Below, one piece after another: positions 1 to 7,813 of a DNA stretch of 8,406 bases. The position numbers were made by a program, and so were the translations under genes. This DNA comes from Betaproteobacteria bacterium TMED156 (GTDB taxonomy: Bacteria > Pseudomonadota > Gammaproteobacteria > Burkholderiales > Burkholderiaceae_A): the NCBI GenBank assembly GCA_002171155.1, contig NHHF01000013.1:1-8406 (forward strand). The letters run 5' to 3'. Every line of letters starts with the position of its first letter. Positions within the stretch are counted from its first letter, which is position 1. The notes under the pieces are model-generated. The model was not told where the DNA came from. It did not search any database and saw only the letters and a list, made by a program, of their open reading frames with translations.

Positions 1-3
1 ATA

Positions 4-8
4 AAGGA
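4..8 (+). promoter_or_regulatory. Ribosome binding site of ndk
   Basis: AAGGA lies 6 bases before the ATG at 15, a good Shine-Dalgarno match at normal spacing. It fixes the ndk start. Only 14 bases precede the gene here, so its promoter lies outside the window. Confidence 0.75.
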
Positions 9-14
9 AATTTA

Positions 15-446
15 ATGGAATCAGAACAAACCCTTTCAATAATAAAGCCCGATGGAGTTAAAAAGAATGCAGTAGGGGAAATTTTAAGTCGTTTTGAGAA
101 AGCTGGCTTGAGAATAATAGCCGTCAAGATGCTGCTTCTATCAAAAAATCAGGCCGAGCAGTTTTACGTCATACATAAGGATAGACCTTTTTACAGTACA
201 TTGGTCGAATTTATGACTTCTGGCCCAATACTTGTTCAAGTCCTTGAGGGAGAAGAAGCGGTTTCAAAAAATAGACAATTGATGGGTGCTACAAATCCTC
301 AGGATGCTAACCTTGGAACAATAAGGGCTGATTTTGCCGAAAGTATTGAGTCTAACGCTGTACATGGGTCTGATAGTATTGAAAATGCCAAGTTGGAAAT
401 TAATTTTTTCTTTTCAAATCTAGAAATTTGTCCACGGATATTATGA
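15..446 (+). CDS. ndk: Nucleoside diphosphate kinase
   Basis: Transfers the gamma-phosphate from ATP to NDPs through a phosphohistidine, balancing cytoplasmic NTP and dNTP pools. The protein is 143 residues, the usual length for bacterial Ndk. The N-terminus has the family pattern [10 protein letters not shown] (residues 6-15) with the conserved Lys11. The active-site motif NAVHGSD (114-120) carries the catalytic histidine His117, and NRxLMGATNP (86-95) and GTIRADFA (101-108) are the other family signatures. The ATG start has a clear Shine-Dalgarno. ndk directly upstream of rlmN is the common betaproteobacterial arrangement. The gene is intact and nothing in it is odd. The 25-base gap to rlmN is consistent with co-transcription, but that is inferred. 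Confidence 0.98.
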   Translation: MESEQTLSIIKPDGVKKNAVGEILSRFEKAGLRIIAVKMLLLSKNQAEQFYVIHKDRPFYSTLVEFMTSGPILVQVLEGEEAVSKNRQLMGATNPQDANLGTIRADFAESIESNAVHGSDSIENAKLEINFFFSNLEICPRIL

Positions 447-471
447 TCATTCGAGCAAAAACGACGCTATT

Positions 472-1548
472 GTGAAAAATCTACTTGGCCTACCCTTGAA
501 CGAGTTAAATAAATGGTGCATTGAAAACGGTCAAAGGAGTTTTAGATCCAAACAACTTTTGCATTGGATTCATCAGAAAAATGTTTCAAATTTTACAAAA
601 ATGACTAATTTATCCCGGGACTTTGTTAATTTTTTAAATAGAGAAGCTGAAATTTTATTACCAAAAGTCGAAAAATCACTAGTTTCAAAAGATGGGTCAA
701 AAAAATGGCTATTTAATTTAGGTGAGGGGAACATTATTGAAACTGTACTGATACCTGAAAAAAATAGAAATACACTTTGTATTTCATCACAAGCTGGATG
801 TGCTGTGGATTGCTCTTTCTGCTCAACAGGCCATCAAGGTTTTTCTAGAAATTTAACAGTTGATGAAATTATTGGCCAACTATGGGTTGTTCAAAAGGAA
901 ATAAAAACTAAAATTTCAAATGTTGTAATGATGGGAATGGGCGAACCACTGCTAAATTTTGATAATTTAGTCAAGGCCCTCGACCTAATGACTAATGATA
1001 ATTCCTATGGTATTTCAAGAAGAAAAATTACTGTATCGACATCGGGGATTGTGCCAATGATTGAGAGATTAGCCAATAATAATCCAGTTTCACTAGCCGT
1101 TTCTCTTCATGCTGGCAACGATAAGTTAAGAGATGTTTTAGTTCCAATTAATAGAAAATATCCTGTTGACTCGCTTTTAGATGCTTGCTTTATTTATGCA
1201 CAAAAGTCACCCAAGAACTATATAACTTTCGAAATTACCATGTTAAGAGGTGTAAATGACAACGTTTTCAATGCTGAGGAAATTATTGAGAAAATATTAA
1301 AAAAGAATATCAAGTGCAAATTTAATTTAATACCTTTTAATCCTTTTCCTAACAGTAAATATTCTCCTTCTTTCCCAGATGTCATTCAAAAATACTCTTG
1401 TTTCATTCAAAATGCAGGATTTACAGTCACATCAAGGAGGACAAGAGGAGATGACATTTCTGCCGCTTGTGGTCAACTTGCTGGTGATATAGTGGATAGA
1501 ACAAATATTAACAAAAGAAAGGCTTACTTTATACGAGGACAGTCCTAA
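472..1548 (+). CDS. rlmN: Dual-specificity RNA methyltransferase RlmN (23S rRNA A2503 / tRNA A37, C2 methylation)
   Basis: Radical-SAM enzyme that methylates C2 of adenine 2503 in 23S rRNA and of A37 in some tRNAs. The protein is 358 residues, close to the family norm. The [4Fe-4S]/SAM motif CxxxCxxC is at Cys110, Cys114 and Cys117. The GMGEP SAM-binding motif is at 155-159. The methyl-carrier cysteine is Cys333 (AACGQLAG) and its partner cysteine is Cys103; Glu90 (IIETVLIPE) matches the conserved glutamate. These positions correspond to E. coli Cys125/129/132, Cys355, Cys118 and Glu105. The N-terminal accessory domain (RFRxKQLxxWIH-like) is present. The start is GTG: the next in-frame ATG is residue 44 and would remove that domain. 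No good Shine-Dalgarno precedes the GTG, which is unusual here. The stop overlaps the ispG start (TAATG). Confidence 0.98.
   Translation: MKNLLGLPLNELNKWCIENGQRSFRSKQLLHWIHQKNVSNFTKMTNLSRDFVNFLNREAEILLPKVEKSLVSKDGSKKWLFNLGEGNIIETVLIPEKNRNTLCISSQAGCAVDCSFCSTGHQGFSRNLTVDEIIGQLWVVQKEIKTKISNVVMMGMGEPLLNFDNLVKALDLMTNDNSYGISRRKITVSTSGIVPMIERLANNNPVSLAVSLHAGNDKLRDVLVPINRKYPVDSLLDACFIYAQKSPKNYITFEITMLRGVNDNVFNAEEIIEKILKKNIKCKFNLIPFNPFPNSKYSPSFPDVIQKYSCFIQNAGFTVTSRRTRGDDISAACGQLAGDIVDRTNINKRKAYFIRGQS
1535..1539 (+). promoter_or_regulatory. Ribosome binding site of ispG inside rlmN
   Basis: GAGGA, 8 bases before the ATG at 1548, lies within the last codons of rlmN. It supports the ATG that shares one base with the rlmN stop, and so translational coupling. 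Confidence 0.7.
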
Positions 1549-2786
1549 TGTTGTTAAATCGCAAAAAAACTCAGCTAGTGAGGGTTAATTGGAAAGACAC
1601 CAACGTACTGATTGGGGGAAATTCCCCTGTAGTTGTTCAGTCAATGACCAATACTGATACAGAGGATAAAATTAAAACCGCTGTGCAGATTAAAGAATTA
1701 GCTAATGCTGGTTCTGAACTTGTGAGAATTACAGTTAATACTAAGGCCGCTGCTGAAGCTGTGCCTGATATAAGAAACCACCTTGATCGTATGAATTGTA
1801 ATGTTCCATTGGTCGGCGATTTTCACTTTAATGGTCACAAAATTTTATCAGAGGTTCCGGACTGTGCCAAGGCATTATCTAAGTACAGGATTAATCCAGG
1901 CAATGTGGGTAGAGGTTCAAAAAAAGATATTCAATTTGGACAAATGGTTGAAATTGCTATAAAAAATAAAAAACCGATTAGGATCGGCGTCAATTGGGGT
2001 AGCATGGATTCTGAATTATTGGCTAATTTGATGGATGTAAATGCAAACCTGAAAAACCCTCGATCATCAAATGAAGTTATGAGAGAAGCTCTTATTCAGT
2101 CAGCTATAAACAGTGCTAACAAATCAGTTGAGTGGGGTATGCCAAAAAGTAAAATTGTTATTTCTGCAAAAGTTTCACATGTCCAAGATTTGATAGCAGT
2201 TTATGAGAATTTATCAACTCGCTCTGAATTTCCATTACATTTAGGACTGACAGAGGCTGGAATGGGTACTAAAGGAGTTATTTCATCAACTGCTGGAATG
2301 GCGATTCTTTTACAAAAAGGAATTGGGGATACTATTAGAGTATCACTGACTCCTGAGCCAAAAGGAGACAGGAAAAAAGAGGTTGTAGTTGCTCAAGAAA
2401 TGCTTCAGGTATTAGGATTAAGAGCTTTCACACCAATGGTGATAGCATGTCCTGGCTGCGGTAGAACAACTTCAACATTTTTCCAAGAGTTGGCCGAAAA
2501 AGTGCAAAATTTTCTAAGACAGCAAATGCCAAATTGGAGTAAGAAATATCCAGGAGTTGAAACTATGAATGTAGCAGTTATGGGTTGCGTAGTTAATGGC
2601 CCTGGAGAGAGTCAACACGCTGATATTGGAATTAGTCTTCCTGGTAATTGGGAACAACCGGTGGCACCAGTTTTTATCGATGGCAAGCGCGGCCCAACTC
2701 TCAAGGGAGAAAAAATTGCTGAGGAATTTCTAAATATCATCTCTGATTATGTTGATAAGAGATATAGCGTAAAAAGTAAGGTTTAA
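1548..2786 (+). CDS. ispG: 4-hydroxy-3-methylbut-2-en-1-yl diphosphate synthase (GcpE)
   Basis: Penultimate step of the MEP isoprenoid pathway: reductive opening of MEcPP to HMBPP by a [4Fe-4S] enzyme, using flavodoxin or ferredoxin as electron donor in bacteria. The protein is 412 residues, longer than E. coli IspG (372) and like the betaproteobacterial form, which has a longer segment between the iron-sulfur ligands (about 305-346, including [14 protein letters not shown]). Cluster ligands visible are Cys301 and Cys304 (ACPGCGR), Cys347 (GCVVNGPGE) and Glu354. The TIM-barrel part begins with [11 protein letters not shown] (28-38), then VGDFHFNGH (89-97) and YRINPGN (113-119). The gene is intact. 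It overlaps rlmN by one base and lies 3 bases before hisS, so it is almost certainly in an operon. Confidence 0.98.
   Translation: MLLNRKKTQLVRVNWKDTNVLIGGNSPVVVQSMTNTDTEDKIKTAVQIKELANAGSELVRITVNTKAAAEAVPDIRNHLDRMNCNVPLVGDFHFNGHKILSEVPDCAKALSKYRINPGNVGRGSKKDIQFGQMVEIAIKNKKPIRIGVNWGSMDSELLANLMDVNANLKNPRSSNEVMREALIQSAINSANKSVEWGMPKSKIVISAKVSHVQDLIAVYENLSTRSEFPLHLGLTEAGMGTKGVISSTAGMAILLQKGIGDTIRVSLTPEPKGDRKKEVVVAQEMLQVLGLRAFTPMVIACPGCGRTTSTFFQELAEKVQNFLRQQMPNWSKKYPGVETMNVAVMGCVVNGPGESQHADIGISLPGNWEQPVAPVFIDGKRGPTLKGEKIAEEFLNIISDYVDKRYSVKSKV
2778..2781 (+). promoter_or_regulatory. Ribosome binding site of hisS
   Basis: AAGG, 8 bases before the GTG at 2790, lies inside the last codons of ispG. 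It is modest but correctly placed and supports the GTG start. Confidence 0.5.
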
Positions 2787-2789
2787 GCT

Positions 2790-4100
2790 GTGAGAAAAAA
2801 ACTTTCTGCGATCAAGGGTATGAATGACTTGTTGCCGAATTCAACGAATATTTGGAGTGAGATTGAGAACAGAGTTAAAAATATTTTTGCTCGTTATGGT
2901 TATGAGGAAATTCGCACACCAATTGTTGAGTCAACTGATTTATTTAAAAGGGGTATAGGTGAAATAACAGATATAGTAGAAAAAGAAATGTACTCTTTCG
3001 TGGATAATTTAAATGGTGATTCTCTAACTTTAAGGCCTGAGAATACTGCTGCTGTTGCAAGGGCAGTTGTTGAACATAACTTGACCTATGACGGGCCAAA
3101 AAAATTATGGTATTACGGACCAATGTTTAGACACGAGCGTCCACAGAGGGGCAGATATCGTCAATTTAATCAGTTTGGACTTGAGGCTTTTGGCTATGAC
3201 GGGCCAGAAATTGAAGCAGAGCAACTTTTTTTGATCAATCGTTTATGGGGCTTTTTGGGTTTTAATAATGAGTATATGCCTAGCTTGGAATTAAATTGTT
3301 TGGGCTCCACAGAAGAGAGAATTTTATATAAGAAGGCTTTAACAGAATACTTCCTGAAGTTTAGCAAAGATTTAGACGATGATTCCAAGAGAAGGTTGGA
3401 TAAAAATCCACTGCGAATATTAGATTCAAAAAATTTAGACATGAAAGATTTGATAAAAGACTCTCCTAAAATAACTAACTTTCTCGGGAAAGAATCAATT
3501 GAGCACAATGAGAGACTAACTAAATATTTGAGAGATTTGAATATAAATTTTAAATTTAATACTTGTTTAGTTAGAGGACTTGATTACTATAATTTAACTG
3601 TTTTTGAATGGAAACATGAGATACTCGGTGCTCAAAGTACAATTTGTGGTGGTGGCCGCTACGATAACTTAGTAAAAGTAATTGGAGGAAAATCACTATC
3701 AGCATTTGGTTTTGCTATTGGAATGGAGCGTTTGATTGACTTAATTAAATCCTTTAACACCATAAGTTTGAAAAAAAACTTAGATCTATATATTACTCAT
3801 ATTGGAAAGTCTGCTTTAGCAAAGGCATTAATCTTTGCTGAACAGGTTAGAGACACGGAGTTAAAAATTAAAGTAGATATGTCTCAGTCTAGTATTAAAA
3901 CACAAATGAAAAGAGCAAGCTTAAGTGGGGCTAGTTTTGTTGCAATTCTTGGAGATTCGGAGTTGGACCTAGGTTGTATGACATTAAGACCATTAAGCAA
4001 GAATTTTGAAAACTTCAAGGCTCACCAAAAATCTATACCGTTAGAATCGGTTGCAGATTTTTTATTAAATTCTTTAAAAAACATGGAAAAAGAAAAATGA
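2790..4100 (+). CDS. hisS: Histidine--tRNA ligase
   Basis: Class II aminoacyl-tRNA synthetase that charges tRNA-His in the cytoplasm. The protein is 436 residues (E. coli 424). Visible in order: N-terminal AIKGMNDLLP (7-16); TLRPENTAAVARA (80-92); motif 2, the span from YYGPMFRHERPQRGRYRQF into NQFGLEAFG (108-135) with Arg114; the histidine-specific motifs LVRGLDYY (260-267) and GGGRYDNLV (287-295); motif 3 AFGFAIGMERL (305-315); then the C-terminal anticodon-binding domain from about 330. The histidine-specific motifs separate it from the catalytically inactive paralogue HisZ, which lacks tRNA charging. The start is GTG with AAGG upstream; a later ATG at residue 11 would cut a conserved N-terminal segment. 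The stop overlaps the next start (ATGA). Confidence 0.98.
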   Translation: MRKKLSAIKGMNDLLPNSTNIWSEIENRVKNIFARYGYEEIRTPIVESTDLFKRGIGEITDIVEKEMYSFVDNLNGDSLTLRPENTAAVARAVVEHNLTYDGPKKLWYYGPMFRHERPQRGRYRQFNQFGLEAFGYDGPEIEAEQLFLINRLWGFLGFNNEYMPSLELNCLGSTEERILYKKALTEYFLKFSKDLDDDSKRRLDKNPLRILDSKNLDMKDLIKDSPKITNFLGKESIEHNERLTKYLRDLNINFKFNTCLVRGLDYYNLTVFEWKHEILGAQSTICGGGRYDNLVKVIGGKSLSAFGFAIGMERLIDLIKSFNTISLKKNLDLYITHIGKSALAKALIFAEQVRDTELKIKVDMSQSSIKTQMKRASLSGASFVAILGDSELDLGCMTLRPLSKNFENFKAHQKSIPLESVADFLLNSLKNMEKEK

Positions 4101-4765
4101 GAGAGGACTTAGAACAACAAGAGCAAATGGCAGCTCTAAGAGCATTTTGGGCTTCAAATCGAAAATGGATCACCTCAATTTTGATTTTGCTGACTATAAT
4201 TTCAGTCTCAACAACCATTTGGAAATATTACAAAGATACGAAGTTGGCAAAAGCTTCTGAGCTCCTTGCCTCTGCCGAGCAGGCGATTGGTAATCAGAAA
4301 ATTAGCGATGCAATATTGATAACAAAAGAGTTATCAGAGAATTATTCTCTTTATCTTCATAGAGGATTGGCAGGATTAATGCTTGCAAAAGCACTAGTTT
4401 TTGATGACAGAAAAAAAGAAGCTGAATCGGAATTAAGAGATTTGATAAACCATAATGATGTTGGTATTTCCTGGGTTGCTAGGATTAGATTAGCTGGATT
4501 ACTGTTAGATATGAACAAGCCTGTGGACGCGCTTGATGTTTTACCAGAAGAAATTCCCGATAATTGGATCAGCATTGCAAGCGATAGAAGAGGAGATGTT
4601 TTGATGGTTCTAGGAAGAAAAGAGGCAGCTCGAAAAGCTTGGCTTAAAGCACTAAATAGTTATGATGAGGAAGGGATTGGTGGATTAGCCGGTAAAATGA
4701 TTAGAAGAAAGATAGCTACCATAGACTCACTTCAGATCTCAAAAGAGACTGGAGCCAGACAGTGA
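4097..4765 (+). CDS. yfgM: YfgM-like inner-membrane protein with TPR-like periplasmic domain (ancillary SecYEG translocon subunit)
   Basis: The protein is 222 residues. A short cytoplasmic N-terminus with EDLEQQEQMAALRAFW (3-18) matches the conserved start of the YfgM/TPR_21 family. One transmembrane segment follows at about 24-43 (WITSILILLTIISVSTTIW), then a periplasmic helical domain of TPR-like pairs, for example ASELLASAEQAIG, GLAGLMLAKALVF and SDRRGDVLMVLGRKEAARKAW. In E. coli, YfgM binds the SecYEG translocon and PpiD and helps hand secreted proteins to periplasmic chaperones; the same job here is inferred from family and position. It sits between hisS and bamB as in many Proteobacteria. 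Its start overlaps the hisS stop (ATGA) and its stop overlaps the bamB start (GTGA), so its expression is probably coupled to both. Confidence 0.9.
   Translation: MREDLEQQEQMAALRAFWASNRKWITSILILLTIISVSTTIWKYYKDTKLAKASELLASAEQAIGNQKISDAILITKELSENYSLYLHRGLAGLMLAKALVFDDRKKEAESELRDLINHNDVGISWVARIRLAGLLLDMNKPVDALDVLPEEIPDNWISIASDRRGDVLMVLGRKEAARKAWLKALNSYDEEGIGGLAGKMIRRKIATIDSLQISKETGARQ
4751..4754 (+). promoter_or_regulatory. Ribosome binding site of bamB inside yfgM
   Basis: GGAG lies 7 bases before the GTG at 4762. It supports the GTG start, which also gives a complete lipoprotein signal peptide. Confidence 0.65.
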
Positions 4766-5991
4766 CCTACTTCTTTAAAAAGGCATTTGTTTTATTTATT
4801 TTGATGATTTTGTCGGGTTGTTCAGTTTTCAATTTCTTCTCTTCTAACAAACCAAAAATTGCAAGTCTTGAAGCATTTGAAAAAAAATTTGAGCTCGTCA
4901 AAAAGTGGGAAAACCAGATTGGGTCAAATGATGTTTTAAAATCCGGTGTTGGTTCATTTGGCCCGAAAATTTTCGGTAAAAAAGTAATTGCCACCATTGG
5001 GTCAGGATCTGTAATAGCTTTTGATTTGGAGAAAGGATCAAATGTATGGAAGATTAATTTAAACTATAAAATTCTATGCTCTGTTGGTTTTTTGCAATTA
5101 AATCAAACGGAATTCATTGCGATCATATCTGAATTTGGCGAATTAGTTTTATTAGACTCAACAGGCCAGGTTTTTTGGAAATCAAAACTAAATGGAATAG
5201 TTAGAATAGCTCCAATTATTACAAATTCAGTTGTTGTTACTTTATATGCTGATAATAGAGTTGTAGCTTATGATTTGAAATCTGGTAAAAGGGTTTGGGC
5301 TTTAAAAAGAGGTGCACCTCCTCTTATTTTACACGGTCAATCTGGAATGACTCTATTATCTGAAAATCAAACTGAATTAAATCAAGGTTTTAAAAACGAA
5401 AATCAAATATTAATTAATATGGCTGGAGGAAGAATTTTGATGTTGGATTCTCAAACAGGTTCAGTGAATTGGGAGTCAAGAGTCGTTTTTTCCAGTGGTA
5501 CCAACGAGGTCGAAAGGATTGTGGATTTAATGGGTAGCCCTTATGTCGATAAGGATGTCTGTACTACTTCTTATCAAAACTCAATAGTTTGTCTTTCTTT
5601 TCTTGATGGCAACGTAACATGGAAAAGATCATTCAGATCAGTCCAGCCTGCGTCGTTTACCCCATCGACTGTAGTTGCCCTTGATCCTGATAGTAAAATT
5701 ACTGCTTTTAGCCGGGGTGAGGATAGATCAGCAATTTGGGAATCGGAAAAGTTTTTTTTAAGAGAATTGTCTGCTCCTATAATCTGGAAAAATATAGTTT
5801 GGACTGTTGACAAAGAGGGATTTTTACATGGATTGGCTTTGAAAAATGGTGAAATTGTTTCTAGATATCGATTAAAAGATGGTACTTTGTCCGGGATGAT
5901 GAAAACAGTGAGTAATAACGGATTACTAATTCAAACGGCTAGTGGCCAATTGATTTTACTTAATCATGTTGAAGAGAATGAAAAATATTGA
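4762..5991 (+). CDS. bamB: Outer membrane protein assembly factor BamB (lipoprotein, beta-propeller)
   Basis: Lipoprotein of the BAM complex, which inserts beta-barrel proteins into the outer membrane; BamB binds BamA from the periplasmic side. The protein is 409 residues. It has a lipoprotein signal peptide with Lys6-Lys7, a hydrophobic core at 8-17 and the lipobox LSGC ending at Cys20. Ser at +2 predicts outer-membrane sorting. After that come repeated PQQ-like propeller blades, each with a D...G.xxW pattern: FDLEKGSNVW (87-96), LDSTGQVFW (131-139), YDLKSGKRVW (170-179), LDSQTGSVNW (228-237) and LSFLDGNVTW (278-287). VERIVDLMGSP (250-260) resembles the E. coli region that contacts BamA. The GTG start overlaps the yfgM stop. 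Assignment is by fold, lipobox and position; overall sequence similarity to E. coli BamB looks low. Confidence 0.95.
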   Translation: MTYFFKKAFVLFILMILSGCSVFNFFSSNKPKIASLEAFEKKFELVKKWENQIGSNDVLKSGVGSFGPKIFGKKVIATIGSGSVIAFDLEKGSNVWKINLNYKILCSVGFLQLNQTEFIAIISEFGELVLLDSTGQVFWKSKLNGIVRIAPIITNSVVVTLYADNRVVAYDLKSGKRVWALKRGAPPLILHGQSGMTLLSENQTELNQGFKNENQILINMAGGRILMLDSQTGSVNWESRVVFSSGTNEVERIVDLMGSPYVDKDVCTTSYQNSIVCLSFLDGNVTWKRSFRSVQPASFTPSTVVALDPDSKITAFSRGEDRSAIWESEKFFLRELSAPIIWKNIVWTVDKEGFLHGLALKNGEIVSRYRLKDGTLSGMMKTVSNNGLLIQTASGQLILLNHVEENEKY

Positions 5992-6018
5992 ATCACCATC
6001 TCTGATCGTCAGCATTTT

Positions 6019-6022
6019 AGGA
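6019..6022 (+). promoter_or_regulatory. Ribosome binding site of der
   Basis: AGGA lies 8 bases before the GTG at 6031. It favours GTG 6031 over the adjacent TTG at 6034. The 39-base bamB-der gap holds nothing else that I can support: no hairpin and no clear promoter. Confidence 0.6.
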
Positions 6023-6030
6023 AATAATCA

Positions 6031-7455
6031 GTGTTGCCTATTGTTGTAATTGTTGGTCGCTCCAACGTTGGAAAGTCAACTCTTTTTAATCGTTTAACTA
6101 GATCAAGAGATGCTTTGGTTGGAAATGTTCCTGGGTTAACTAGGGATAGAAATTTTGGTGAAGGGGTTTTAGGAAATAACAAATACTTTATAGTTGATAC
6201 AGGAGGTTTTGAGCCAAAATCAAAAGACTCTCTTCAAAATAAAATGTCTTTGCAAACTGAAGAAGCAATTAATGAGTCTGATGAGGTGATTTTTCTTGTT
6301 GACGGTAAACATGGACTAAGTTCTAAGGATCAGATAATAGCAGGGATTTTAAGAAGAACCGAGAGGCCTATTCATTTGGTCGTCAATAAACTGGAGGGAA
6401 AAACTACAGAGGTTAATTATTCCGAGTTTTTTGAGCTAGGTCTTGGAATGCCTATAGCCATTTCTGCTGAACACGGAGATGGGGTTAAAAAAATGATAGA
6501 AAATATAATTCCACCTCATACTCAAAAAGAAGACATGTATTTAAGTCAATCTGAAAGCAATGCATGTGATGAAACAAAAATTCGTAATTATGAAAATGTT
6601 GAACCTTTCAATAACATCAATTCAATTTTGAATGATGAAAAAAAGTTTTCGAAAAGTTTACGTATTTCCATTGTAGGTAGACCAAATGTTGGCAAATCAA
6701 CGTTATTTAACAGCTTAGTTGGTGAAGATAGAGCAATTGCATATGACATGCCAGGAACGACTCGCGATTCAATTTCTGTCCCATTCGTGTGGTCCGGAAA
6801 AGATTTTTTATTAGTTGACACTGCTGGAATACGAAAACGTGGGAAGATAGCTGATGTGATTGAAAAATTCTCAGTTATAAAGGCTATGCAAGCTATCAGA
6901 GCTTCAAATGTTGCGATTTTGTTGTTGGATTGTTCACAAGAAATATCTGACCAAGATGCTCACTTAGCTTCATTTATTGCCAATTCAGGTTGTGCGCTTG
7001 TATTGGGTGTAAACAAATGGGATGAGGTGTATAAGTATGATAAAGATGAAACTAAAAGAATGATTGAGAGAAAATTAGGTTTTTTGTCTTGGTCCAAATG
7101 TCACTACATTTCTGCAAAAAATGGTGATGGTATTATTTCTATTATGAAATCAGTTGTTAAAGCTTATGAAGCAGCGACAAAATCCTTGAATACTCCTAAA
7201 CTTACCAAAATATTAAAAGATTGCGTACAAAAACATCCTCCTCCAAAGAAAGGTCTTTTTAGACCTAAATTAAGATATGCTCATCAAGGTGGAAAAAATC
7301 CTCCAGTTATTGTTCTTCACGGGAATAACCTTCATAATCTTAGTTCTGATTATTTGAGATTTTTAGAAAATAATTTTCGAGAAAGTTTCGATTTGTTCGG
7401 AACACCATTAAAATTGGAGTGGAAAAATTCAGACAATCCTTATAAAAAAAAATGA
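6031..7455 (+). CDS. der: Ribosome biogenesis GTPase Der (EngA), double Era-like GTPase
   Basis: Essential GTPase that acts in late 50S subunit assembly. The protein is 474 residues with the diagnostic two tandem G domains plus a C-terminal KH-like domain. G domain 1: P-loop GRSNVGKST (9-17), PGLTRDR (34-40), DTGG (56-59), NKLE (119-122) and SA (145-146). A variable, partly acidic linker follows (about 162-208). G domain 2: GRPNVGKST (216-224), PGTTRD (241-246), DTAG (263-266), NKWD (328-331) and SAK (361-363). The KH-like domain includes RPKLRYAHQG (411-420). Domain 1 departs from consensus twice: Ser11 where Pro is usual, and Glu122 in place of the NKxD aspartate. From recall, NKxE is common in betaproteobacterial Der. 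GTG start with AGGA upstream. It lies between bamB and hfq, as in related genomes. Confidence 0.98.
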   Translation: MLPIVVIVGRSNVGKSTLFNRLTRSRDALVGNVPGLTRDRNFGEGVLGNNKYFIVDTGGFEPKSKDSLQNKMSLQTEEAINESDEVIFLVDGKHGLSSKDQIIAGILRRTERPIHLVVNKLEGKTTEVNYSEFFELGLGMPIAISAEHGDGVKKMIENIIPPHTQKEDMYLSQSESNACDETKIRNYENVEPFNNINSILNDEKKFSKSLRISIVGRPNVGKSTLFNSLVGEDRAIAYDMPGTTRDSISVPFVWSGKDFLLVDTAGIRKRGKIADVIEKFSVIKAMQAIRASNVAILLLDCSQEISDQDAHLASFIANSGCALVLGVNKWDEVYKYDKDETKRMIERKLGFLSWSKCHYISAKNGDGIISIMKSVVKAYEAATKSLNTPKLTKILKDCVQKHPPPKKGLFRPKLRYAHQGGKNPPVIVLHGNNLHNLSSDYLRFLENNFRESFDLFGTPLKLEWKNSDNPYKKK

Positions 7456-7475
7456 CAAAATAATGATTCTCTTTG

Positions 7476-7504
7476 TTCCCGTCTGACTTTTGATCGTTTA
7501 TAGT
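7476..7504 (+). promoter_or_regulatory. Possible sigma-70 promoter for hfq
   Basis: The 90-base der-hfq gap is the longest in the window. It contains TATAGT at 7499-7504, one base off the TATAAT consensus. The element 17 bases upstream (TTCCCG, 7476-7481) is a poor -35; TTGATC at 7490 is too close to pair with it. If real, transcription would start near 7511, giving a leader of about 35 bases. In an AT-rich genome such matches arise by chance, so this is tentative. Confidence 0.25.
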
Positions 7505-7534
7505 GAAGTACAAGATTAAATTTATTGTTTATTT

Positions 7535-7538
7535 GGAG
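7535..7538 (+). promoter_or_regulatory. Ribosome binding site of hfq
   Basis: GGAG lies 7 bases before the ATG at 7546. It selects this ATG over an in-frame TTG at 7525, which would add seven residues (LFIWSFY) absent from known Hfq proteins. Confidence 0.8.
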
Positions 7539-7545
7539 TTTTTAT

Positions 7546-7806
7546 ATGAATCAAGCTAAAGGTCAGGCACTTCAAGACCCTTTTTTGAATATTTTGAGAA
7601 AAGAACATGTCTCGGTGTCTATCTATCTTGTTAATGGTATTAAACTTCAAGGACATATCGAATCATTTGATCAGTACGTGATTCTTCTAAAAAGTACAAT
7701 TACACAATTAGTTTATAAACATGCCATTTCAACCATCGTTCCGGCCCGAGCTGTTAATTTTTCCTCTGTTTACGATGACAGCGAAACGGCTGAATTATCG
7801 GGGTAA
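7546..7806 (+). CDS. hfq: RNA chaperone Hfq
   Basis: Hexameric Sm-like protein that pairs small RNAs with mRNAs and affects mRNA stability and translation. The protein is 86 residues, shorter than E. coli Hfq (102) because of a shorter tail. The Sm core is complete: [10 protein letters not shown] (6-15), with Gln10 at the proximal-face position (E. coli Gln8); Sm1 [21 protein letters not shown] (24-44), with Tyr27; Sm2 [10 protein letters not shown] (57-66), with Lys58 and His59 matching E. coli Lys56/His57. The rim patch is RKEH (18-21) instead of the enterobacterial RRER, and Tyr44 replaces Phe42; both are typical of Betaproteobacteria. The tail after about 71 is short and acidic (DDSETAE). 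hfq followed by hflX is the usual proteobacterial pair. Confidence 0.98.
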   Translation: MNQAKGQALQDPFLNILRKEHVSVSIYLVNGIKLQGHIESFDQYVILLKSTITQLVYKHAISTIVPARAVNFSSVYDDSETAELSG

Positions 7807-7813
7807 AAGTTAA

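Noticed and set aside
3194..3508. A 104-codon open frame on the minus strand within hisS.
   Set aside because: It lies wholly inside hisS opposite conserved coding sequence, has no Shine-Dalgarno and no family motif. It is a shadow frame, as are the other minus-strand frames inside yfgM, bamB and der.
5978..6049. A 23-codon ORF (MKNIESPSLIVSI...) spanning the bamB end, the gap and the der start, with GAAGAG just upstream of its ATG.
   Set aside because: It is short, overlaps two certain genes in another frame and has no recognisable motif. Such ORFs are expected by chance.
7441..7475. A-rich end of der followed by a T-containing stretch, considered as a rho-independent terminator.
   Set aside because: There is no G+C-rich inverted repeat before a T run; only low-complexity A/T sequence typical of this genome.
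7525..7545. Upstream TTG start that would extend hfq by seven residues.
   Set aside because: The extension LFIWSFY is unlike any Hfq N-terminus. The GGAG at 7535-7538 would lie inside it and is placed correctly for ATG 7546.
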